NCBI GenBank assembly: GCA_002390225.1 | Contig: DGOW01000008.1 | Location: 1-23,807, forward strand | Length of the DNA: 23,807 nt | Origin: Gemmatimonadales bacterium UBA4456 | GTDB lineage: Bacteria > Gemmatimonadota > Gemmatimonadetes > Longimicrobiales > Gaopeijiaceae | Reading direction: 5' to 3' | Part shown: positions 1 through 5,425 of the stretch, in pieces | Position numbering within the stretch: position 1 is the stretch's first letter | Layout of the letters: each line of letters begins with the position of its first letter | Notes under the pieces: generated by a model | Database searches by the model: none | Seen by the model: only the letters and a program-made list of their open reading frames with translations | What the model was told of the DNA's origin: nothing | Made by a program: the position numbers and the translations under genes

Positions 1-88
1 GGACGGTGTGCAAACTGAATGCGCTGTGTCGTCTCTTGAGTGCACGGTTCAAGGATCCGCTCGATCGCATCAGGGCAGGAGAGGCATG

Positions 89-655
89 ATGACGAATGCG
101 ACAAATAAAGCCCGACACCGTAAAGCTCTGTCGTTGGGCTTGGGCATCTCTGTCGCAGCCCACGTCACAGCCCTGGTGGTCGTGTCCGTACCTGGTTCAG
201 GTCCAGATGACTCTGATGCGCCTCGCACTGAGCAGCCCACGAAGAGCTTTGATGCGGTTCAGGTCGTTCAACTCGCTGAACTGACGCCACCCATGACACC
301 AGCCGACGCTCCGAGGCCGACTGCATCAACGGCTGGCGCTCGATCAGAGACGCCGACGGCCGGTGGCGATGCGGCGTCACTAGAAGTGCTGCTCGCTGGT
401 CTTGCACCCGCGACGGTCGCCCTGAACCCTTCAAGGGAAGGAGGCCCAGTCGTCACCTTCACGGACCTCGACCTGATCAGCGAGGACGAGGACCTGATGT
501 CGGCCCTGTACGGAGACCTCCTTGCAGGAGTCTCTCCGGTCGACCCTTCAGGCGGGGGACTGGGCGGTCTCCTCAGCAGTATCGGCTCGGCCTTGAGTGG
601 TGGCGGTCACTGCCCGACCCCGGTTGCAGGATCAGACCCTCTGATACTCCGCTGA
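89..655 (+). CDS. TonB-like membrane-anchored protein without a visible TonB C-terminal domain
   Basis: Function unknown. The 188-aa product starts with a short basic segment (KARHRK) followed by one hydrophobic helix at about residues 11-33, containing SVAAHVTALVVV, the layout of TonB-type energy transducer N-termini. The rest is a Pro/Thr/Ala-rich linker, an acidic patch (SEDEDLM) and a Gly/Ser-rich tail ending in a single-Cys segment. I cannot find the folded TonB C-terminal domain, so the TonB comparison covers only the anchor. The frame is open to the window edge. I chose the ATG at 89 because AGGAG at 77-81 sits 7 nt upstream; the adjacent ATG at 86 is 4 nt from it. It converges on the sigma-54 regulator with 33 bp between stop codons. 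It may be a real single-pass protein with a disordered periplasmic tail, or the front part of a larger system lying outside the window. Confidence 0.6.
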   Translation: MTNATNKARHRKALSLGLGISVAAHVTALVVVSVPGSGPDDSDAPRTEQPTKSFDAVQVVQLAELTPPMTPADAPRPTASTAGARSETPTAGGDAASLEVLLAGLAPATVALNPSREGGPVVTFTDLDLISEDEDLMSALYGDLLAGVSPVDPSGGGLGGLLSSIGSALSGGGHCPTPVAGSDPLILR

Positions 656-688
656 CGGCTGCCACCTTGGGTATAGCGAGCGCACGAG

Positions 689-2098
689 CTAGGTAGGGCG
701 GGTCAGTTCCAGGGAACGGATCTTCCGGTGCAGCGTTCGCGCTGAGACTCCGAGGATCGCCGCTGCTCGACCTTGATGCCAGTCAGTGTCTCCGAGCGCT
801 CTTTCGATGGCCAGACGCTCCAGCTGGTGGAGATTCAGGGAGGGAAGACCGGTCGATCCCGAAGACACACCCTCCACGTCACCGCCGCCTTCGAGTGCGG
901 GACCAGACGCGATAGAACCGGGCAGATCTGACACCCGGATCGTTTGCTCCCCCGAAAGTAGCGCCAGCCGTTCGACTACGTTGCGCAACTCCCGGACGTT
1001 CCCGGGCCAGCAGTACGACTCGAGGAGCGCCATCGCCTCGGCCTCGACCGTCCACCAGTCCGATTCACCTGGGCGAAACTCCTCGAGGAAGTGGGAAACG
1101 AGGAGAGGGATGTCACAAGGCCGCGCCCGCAGCGGCGGCAGGTCCAAAACGATCGAGTTGATCCGATAGAACAGGTCGGCACGGAATTCTTCGGCATCTA
1201 CAAGCTTCTGAAGGGGCCGATTCGTTGCGGAGACGAGTCGGAAGTTCGTCGGAAACTCCTTGATCCCACCCACACGTCGGAATCTTCGCGTCTCCAGCAC
1301 CCGGAGGAGCTTCGCCTGGAGTGGCGGAGCCAGATCCCCGATCTCGTCGAGGAAAAGGGTTCCTCCGTCCGCCATCTCGACCAGCCCGATTTTCCGCGAA
1401 GCCGCTCCGGTAAACGAGCCTTTCTCGTGACCAAAGAGCTCGGACTCAGCGAGAGACTCCGCCACCGCGGCACAGTTGAGGGCGACCAGTGGAGCGTCCG
1501 CACGTCCCGAGAGGCGGTGAAGCTCACGAGCGATCAGCTCTTTTCCTGTCCCTGATTCGCCATAGACGAGGACTGAGACGTCCGAGGTAGCAACCCGGGC
1601 CAGCATGGCCAGAGACTCTGTGAGCGCCTGATCCTGTGTGATGATGGAGCCCACTGAAGCATCTCTGCGCGCAGCCGCGCTGAATCGCTCGCTGAGCCCA
1701 ATCGCGTCCCGCACCTGAGCGGCCTTCCACACCAGCGCGACCAGGCGCTCGCCGTTCACCGGCTTCTCGAGGAAGTCATACGCGCCGAGTTTCATCGCCT
1801 TCGTGGCCGTAGAGACCGTGCCCTTACCGCTGAGGAAGATCACCTGTGGTCGGTGGGGATCGCCCTCAATCGCCTGAAAGACTTCAAGTCCATCGAGCGC
1901 CGGCATGCTCAGGTCGAGGATCGCGACGTCGAACACATCCTCTCTCAGCGCCCGCAGTGCCTCTCGCCCGTCCGGGACCTGTGTGATATCGGCGAGAGAC
2001 CAACCCGCCTCGCGGAGGATCGCCTCGTTCAACAGGAGCTGTTGAGGATCGTCGTCGGCGAGGAGGACCCGGATGACGCGGGATTCGGAGGTAGACAT
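689..2098 (-). CDS. Sigma-54-dependent response regulator (NtrC/ZraR type)
   Basis: Phosphorylation-controlled activator of sigma-54 promoters, 469 aa, with three complete domains. The receiver domain (about 9-125) has acidic residues D15-D17, phospho-acceptor D62, S90 and K112. The AAA+ domain (about 152-390) has Walker A GESGTGKE at 180-187, a GSFTGA loop at 227-232 (GAFTGA variant with Ser second) that should contact sigma-54, and Walker B TLFLDE at 247-252. The C-terminal Fis-type helix-turn-helix (about 420-465) contains GRAAAILGVSARTLHRKI. All catalytic elements are intact, so it should be functional. No histidine kinase is present in the window, so it is an orphan here. The only neighbour is a convergent gene, and its targets cannot be read from context. 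The 5' side is unusual: a promoter, a foldable RNA and an intrinsic terminator precede the start codon on the same strand, suggesting leader control. Confidence 0.95.
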   Translation of the reverse strand: MSTSESRVIRVLLADDDPQQLLLNEAILREAGWSLADITQVPDGREALRALREDVFDVAILDLSMPALDGLEVFQAIEGDPHRPQVIFLSGKGTVSTATKAMKLGAYDFLEKPVNGERLVALVWKAAQVRDAIGLSERFSAAARRDASVGSIITQDQALTESLAMLARVATSDVSVLVYGESGTGKELIARELHRLSGRADAPLVALNCAAVAESLAESELFGHEKGSFTGAASRKIGLVEMADGGTLFLDEIGDLAPPLQAKLLRVLETRRFRRVGGIKEFPTNFRLVSATNRPLQKLVDAEEFRADLFYRINSIVLDLPPLRARPCDIPLLVSHFLEEFRPGESDWWTVEAEAMALLESYCWPGNVRELRNVVERLALLSGEQTIRVSDLPGSIASGPALEGGGDVEGVSSGSTGLPSLNLHQLERLAIERALGDTDWHQGRAAAILGVSARTLHRKIRSLELTRPT

Positions 2099-2136
2099 GT
2101 CCTACTGTCTACAAGCGCCGGCCGGCCCCATCAAGC

Positions 2137-2176
2137 AAAAAAAGGAGCGGCCCCGCAGACCGAGGTCTACGGAGCC
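2137..2176 (-). terminator. Intrinsic terminator 38 nt upstream of the sigma-54 regulator
   Basis: Reading the minus strand, GGCTCCGTAGACC (2176-2164) can pair over 13 positions with GGTCTGCGGGGCC (2161-2149), with two G-U wobbles and a 2-nt TC loop that would open to 4 in practice. Five bases follow, then seven T residues (2143-2137). It is the strongest hairpin-plus-T-run I found in the window. It lies on the regulator's own strand, between its likely promoter and its ATG, so it either ends a short RNA or acts as an attenuator. Confidence 0.65.
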
Positions 2177-2194
2177 TTCGCGCCGCCCAACTTC

Positions 2195-2258
2195 GGGGGG
2201 GATGGGGGCGCAATCCCTGGGGGTAGCTGGGCGGGTTGCGGAACCGCTCCCTGGGGGG
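2195..2258 (+). repeat. Cluster of G-tracts (possible G-quadruplex on the plus strand)
   Basis: Six runs of three or more G lie within 64 bases: 2195-2201, 2204-2208, 2219-2223, 2229-2231, 2233-2235 and 2253-2258. Spacing allows a four-tract DNA quadruplex with one longer loop. In a minus-strand transcript the region is C-rich, so any quadruplex would be on DNA or in antisense RNA. It lies inside the candidate leader of the regulator. Confidence 0.4.
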
Positions 2259-2321
2259 ATTTAGCCTTGTATCATTGCCGCTTACGGCGAACCGAACGAA
2301 ACAGCGGCCCCGCAACCCGAT

Positions 2322-2349
2322 AGATTAGGTACAGCAGGGCTGACGCCAA
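2322..2349 (-). promoter_or_regulatory. Candidate sigma70-type promoter for the leader RNA
   Basis: On the minus strand, TTGGCG (2349-2344) and TAATCT (2327-2322) are separated by 16 nt. This predicts transcription starting near 2315-2317, at the foot of the 17-bp stem. The region upstream of the -35 is unusually AT-rich for this genome (2350-2392) and contains an inverted repeat. The -35 matches TTGACA only in its first three bases, so the match is moderate. Confidence 0.4.
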
Positions 2350-2361
2350 AAATGTTAAATG

Positions 2362-2392
2362 CCATAAGTCGTTATTACACAACATCTTATGG
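2362..2392. repeat. Inverted repeat CCATAAG-N17-CTTATGG, candidate operator
   Basis: CCATAAG (2362-2368) and CTTATGG (2386-2392) are perfect 7-bp inverted arms in an AT-rich island within GC-rich DNA. A second pair, ATGTT (2352-2356) and AACAT (2381-2385), overlaps the same region. It sits just upstream of the candidate -35, where a dimeric transcription factor could act. No bound protein can be named. Confidence 0.35.
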
Positions 2393-2598
2393 AACGATCT
2401 TGCGACCGAGGCCAGCAGGCAGAGTGGCCACTCAGGACAGACTGACCGGTTCCAAAGTCGTCAGATCGTCCGAGGCGGGCACAAAACCGTAGATCGCGGC
2501 ATCCGGCAAGAGCGCCAGAGTGCCAGACACTCCGATAAAACAGAGGCCGGACCAAAGTTGGGGGCCTCTAGCGTCCCTCTCAGATCAGGAGAGACCCG
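2393..2598. other. Intergenic spacer without a convincing gene
   Basis: No gene with a start and ribosome site is visible. On the minus strand a short open stretch near 2455-2545, with a GTG at about 2542, encodes about 30 residues beginning VSGTLALLPDAAIYGF. It reads like protein but has no ribosome site and no ATG. It could be a gene remnant belonging to the decayed region beside it. Confidence 0.3.
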
Positions 2599-2969
2599 TC
2601 AGGCGACGTCCTCGCGGCGGCGGCGAACTGCAGCCATGCCGAAGTGAAACAGGCTGAACACATCCTCCTGTTTCAGCGCCAGGACAAAGATCTGAAAGCG
2701 CCCGGCGAATTCGATTGCCTCAAGGATACCACCAAAGTCGTCCACTCCGTCTTCATGCCCGACGTTCTCGAGACCCCACGTAGACTCATATGTATGAGTG
2801 CACCGACACACGATTCGCCTCGGTACCGGTGTGGTTCCCGGCGAATGCACCTCTTGCAATCCGAAAAATCCGGAGTCCAAAAACCGGAGTTCACAGCGCA
2901 TTCCGGATTGATCGGCGTGAAGTCGACCGGTGCTTCAGCCGGCGCACTCAGCGCCAGCATCATGACCAC
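2599..2969 (-). pseudogene. Decayed small Cys-containing secreted protein gene
   Basis: Two overlapping minus-strand frames each look protein-like over only part of their length. The upstream frame (from a GTG at 2969) begins VVMMLALSAPAEA, resembling the end of a signal peptide, and continues through a Cys-bearing segment (PECAVNSGF, DCKRCIRREP, GESCVGA). The downstream frame then becomes natural-looking from about 2800 (YESTWGLENVGHEDGVDD) to a stop at 2599. Joining them needs one frame change near 2795-2815. In the first frame a TAA stop lies seven codons before the GTG, leaving no ATG for the signal peptide. I read this as a small exported protein that has lost its start and reading frame. 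Sequencing errors could produce the same picture. Family not recognised. Confidence 0.35.
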
Positions 2970-3303
2970 CCAAAACCACGGCGACCGCTTTTACCGCAAC
3001 GTTACGTTCGACTCCGGCTTGGCAAGTTGCGTTTTGTCGACCGCCCTCTCTGGCGCAATTCCTGGTCCAGGAAACCAACGCGCCAGCCGGAGAAGGCACA
3101 GCGTTATGTAGCCTCGCTTCACCTCTCTAACTCCCTTGGCGGTCACCCAGCAGAACCTGTGGACTTACTGCGCCAAACCCACAAAAACCGCCGAGCATTT
3201 GCGCCACCCCTTCCGATTCGGGCGTGGTGGCTCAGGGCAAGTGTCTCGACGCGTGCGAAGCAGGACCTCCCCGAGGGAGAGACTCCGGCTCAACGCCGTC
3301 TGA
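2970..3303. other. Intergenic spacer downstream of the LolA-like gene
   Basis: No supported gene; open frames on the plus strand have unnatural composition. On the minus strand, downstream of the gene ending at 3304, a CTCCC/GGGAG hairpin with a 3-nt loop (3267-3279) could be a weak terminator, but no T-run follows closely. A GGCGG followed by five T residues occurs further on, near 3185-3195. Confidence 0.3.
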
Positions 3304-4125
3304 TCAGTTCGGCGAACCTTCGTTCACACGCACATCTGTGACCACGACCTCGATGACCATGGGGGCACCATCGTCGGACATCATCGCTTCGAGCTGCTTC
3401 ATCTGATCGGCCATCATGGACTCGATCATTTGACGCTGCTGAGCCGGCATGTTCTCCAGCTCACGACGCATCTGTTCGAACTGTGCGCGAACTTCGGGGT
3501 CGATGGCGGCGGCGAGGCCGTCGATGGTCGTGACGGTCCGATAGGGTATGAGCAGCCCCTGTAGCTCCCTGTAGTCACCCATGTCTATCGTCGCCGTCAA
3601 CGGAAGCGTGGACCCATCACGGTTCATCTCACCTTCGAAGATCAACCGCCTCGGTACATAGGTCTCGGTATCCAGGTACACGCGGCCCCGGGTCGGCTCG
3701 AACTCCGAGTCCTGGGCGACGTTCGAGCCAAAGCCAGTGCCCCGGAGATCGGCGATGTCCAGAACGTGCACCTCGACGTCGTTCAGGCTCTCCCGACCGA
3801 AGTATTCGGAGCGATTAGCCAAGTCCTCGCCGAGCGCGTAGACGTCATCCATGCCTGTCGCAGGTGACCCCTGCTCTCCGGCGATGGCCGCCGTACGTGT
3901 CCGAAAGACAGGTCGGCCATCCCCTGACATTTCTTTCTCATAGTAGGTGAGGGACTCAAAGCCCATCACGACCTGCACCATGGTGTAGTTCTCGACACCT
4001 GCGATTCTCGCCTCGTACTCCGAGAGCATCGCATCGACGATCTCGGCAGGGGATTGAGCAGCGGCGGTGCCTCCAGCAAACGCCGAAAGCGCGGTCAGCA
4101 GCAGGCCAGTGCGACGCAGGTTAAT
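3304..4125 (-). CDS. Secreted LolA-like hypothetical protein, probable ATT start
   Basis: A 273-aa exported protein of unknown function. A signal peptide at about residues 1-23 (LRRTGLLLTALSAFAGGTAAAQ) is followed by a mostly beta-strand body with alternating hydrophobic pattern, including YVPRRLIFEGEMNRDG and YRELQGLLIPYRT. This resembles outer-membrane lipoprotein-sorting (LolA/LolB-like) folds. A Met/Gln-rich amphipathic helix follows (about 220-250). No ATG, GTG or TTG lies at the signal peptide; the open frame runs far upstream into the preceding gene. The best initiation site is ATT at 4125-4123, preceded by GGGAGG (4138-4133) with 7 nt spacing and lying 4 nt after the upstream gene's TGA. 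This arrangement suggests translational coupling. Family assignment is tentative; localisation is well supported. Confidence 0.75.
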   Translation of the reverse strand: MNLRRTGLLLTALSAFAGGTAAAQSPAEIVDAMLSEYEARIAGVENYTMVQVVMGFESLTYYEKEMSGDGRPVFRTRTAAIAGEQGSPATGMDDVYALGEDLANRSEYFGRESLNDVEVHVLDIADLRGTGFGSNVAQDSEFEPTRGRVYLDTETYVPRRLIFEGEMNRDGSTLPLTATIDMGDYRELQGLLIPYRTVTTIDGLAAAIDPEVRAQFEQMRRELENMPAQQRQMIESMMADQMKQLEAMMSDDGAPMVIEVVVTDVRVNEGSPN

Positions 4126-4129
4126 GAGC

Positions 4130-5257
4130 TCACCCTCCCGAAATGCTGAACTTCTGGATGCGTCGGCCGGTCGACGCCTCTCCGACATAGATGTTGCCTT
4201 GCGAATCGATGCCCATTCCATGCGGGCGCAGGAACTGTCCGACCTGTCGCCCTCCCCGCCCGAAGTCCCCGACGACCTCGAGATCGCTGCGCCGCAGCAC
4301 CCATACCTTGTGATTGGTTCCGTCGGCCAGATACAGCCACTCCTGATCCGCATCCGGAGAGAGCTGGATCACGAAAGCGGAGCCGGAGGCGAGGGTCCGG
4401 GGTTCGATGATCTTCTCGGTTACGAAGGTACCGTCCTGTTGGAAGACCTGGATCCGGTTCCCACGACGGTCCGCGACATAGATGAGACCGTCGTTCGATC
4501 CCACCAGTCCATGTACCGTGGACATCTGGGTCGGTGGTGCTGATGCATGCGCCTCACTGCCGAAGTCGTACTCGTACTGATCCTGAGGCTGGTCGCCGTA
4601 CGCGCCCCAGTGCCTCAAATACGCCCCCGTGTCACCATCGAAAACCACGACTCGACGGTTGCGATAGCCGTCTGCGATGAACACTTCGTTCGTTCCGGCA
4701 TCCACCCAGATGCCCGCAGGGCCACCGAGGAGCTCGGTATCGGTATTGCCACCGGTGACGTCGTACTCTCCGATCTGCATGAGGAATTCACCGGAGCGGG
4801 TGAACTTCATCACGCGGTGATGACGGTAGGTACCGACCCAGACGTTGTCCTGGTGATCGACGAAGAGACCATGCGCATTGCGGGGGAATTCGGATACGTC
4901 CTGCGTCGTCGGGTCACCCCAACCCTGTACGACGTTTCCGTCCTGATCGAACTCGACGACGATCGGGGCCGGACGACAGCAGAGGCCCATGGGTGGATCC
5001 TGCACCGCGGAGATCTCCTCCGGAGTGAGCGTCTCCGGCAGGTGCGTAACCCAGACGTGATCTTGGGCATCGACGAACACTGCGGTGATCGAGCCCATAA
5101 TCCAGTCGTTGGGCATGGTCTGAGGCCAGGTCGGATCAACGGTGAAGGTAGGTACACCACCTGACACAACGTCGGAGGTGGTCGCCATGTCGTCGGCACC
5201 GGAGGCACAGCCTCCGAACAGAAGAAGGGCGCTGAAAAGGGCGGTCGTTCGTGTCAT
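4130..5257 (-). CDS. NHL-repeat beta-propeller lipoprotein
   Basis: A 375-aa lipoprotein. The signal peptide ends at lipobox LFGGC with Cys17 as the lipidation site. From about residue 45 to the end are NHL-type propeller blades, recognisable by repeated patterns such as GIWVDAGTNEVFIADGYRNR, GLIYVADRRGNRIQVF and GMGIDSQGNIYVGEASTGRR. Such propellers bind proteins or small ligands; some members are peptidyl-alpha-hydroxyglycine lyases, but no catalytic assignment is possible here. I chose the ATG at 5257 rather than one 15 codons upstream because it begins the signal peptide. It is the first gene of a two-gene operon whose second member starts 4 nt after this stop. A candidate promoter element lies 75 nt upstream in the divergent intergenic region. 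Confidence 0.88.
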   Translation of the reverse strand: MTRTTALFSALLLFGGCASGADDMATTSDVVSGGVPTFTVDPTWPQTMPNDWIMGSITAVFVDAQDHVWVTHLPETLTPEEISAVQDPPMGLCCRPAPIVVEFDQDGNVVQGWGDPTTQDVSEFPRNAHGLFVDHQDNVWVGTYRHHRVMKFTRSGEFLMQIGEYDVTGGNTDTELLGGPAGIWVDAGTNEVFIADGYRNRRVVVFDGDTGAYLRHWGAYGDQPQDQYEYDFGSEAHASAPPTQMSTVHGLVGSNDGLIYVADRRGNRIQVFQQDGTFVTEKIIEPRTLASGSAFVIQLSPDADQEWLYLADGTNHKVWVLRRSDLEVVGDFGRGGRQVGQFLRPHGMGIDSQGNIYVGEASTGRRIQKFSISGG

Positions 5258-5332
5258 GATGGATCCAGTCCTGGGTCTCGCGGAGCATGGCCATCGAGCC
5301 AATACTCGTATTCGTCAGTTCGATCGGCGATC

Positions 5333-5342
5333 AAAGTAGGCA
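5333..5342 (-). promoter_or_regulatory. Shared upstream element TGCCTACTTT (copy 1)
   Basis: Within the 168-bp divergent region between the NHL lipoprotein and the RnfD-like gene, minus-strand TGCCTACTTT lies 75 nt before the NHL gene's ATG. The same 10-mer lies 78 nt before the amidohydrolase gene at 12577. TACTTT could serve as a -10, but no good -35 stands 16-18 nt upstream, so a different sigma or regulator may be involved. Confidence 0.25.
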
Positions 5343-5425
5343 CGCCCATGACGACGGGACATACGCTGTCCTGGAGTCGGTACCCTCTCTAGGTTCTGCC
5401 CGTCGTTGAACATCGCCGCATCGTC

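Larger units (their letters stand above)
2137..2319 (-). ncRNA. Candidate structured leader RNA or attenuator of the sigma-54 regulator
   Basis: On the minus strand, 2319-2303 (beginning CGGGTTGCGG) pairs with 2248-2232 (ending CCGCAACCCG) as a continuous 17-bp stem with two adjacent G-U wobbles. On the plus strand the same two positions are A-C mismatches, so the minus strand is the better RNA. A small hairpin GCCG-UAAG-CGGC (2288-2277) sits inside, and a 4-codon ORF (ATG ATA CAA GGC TAA, 2275-2261) lies in the apical region. The 12-mer TGCGGGGCCGCT occurs in the 5' arm (2314-2303) and again in the terminator 3' arm (2157-2146). The intervening AGCGGTTCCGCA (2248-2237) can therefore pair with either copy. 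Pairing with copy 1 would leave the terminator free; pairing with copy 2 would disrupt it. I do not recognise a known riboswitch class. An independent RNA of about 180 nt is the alternative. This is read by eye, with no folding energies. Confidence 0.5.

Noticed and set aside
2137..2319. Identification of the leader RNA as 6S, SRP, RNase P RNA or tmRNA
   Set aside because: The length resembles 6S RNA, but the 5' and 3' ends do not form the closing stem with central bubble; conserved motifs of SRP, RNase P and tmRNA are absent.
2555..2600. CTGATCTGAGAGGG string resembling a piece of the TPP riboswitch core
   Set aside because: Only a short chance match; the other conserved TPP elements are absent and no thiamine gene is nearby.
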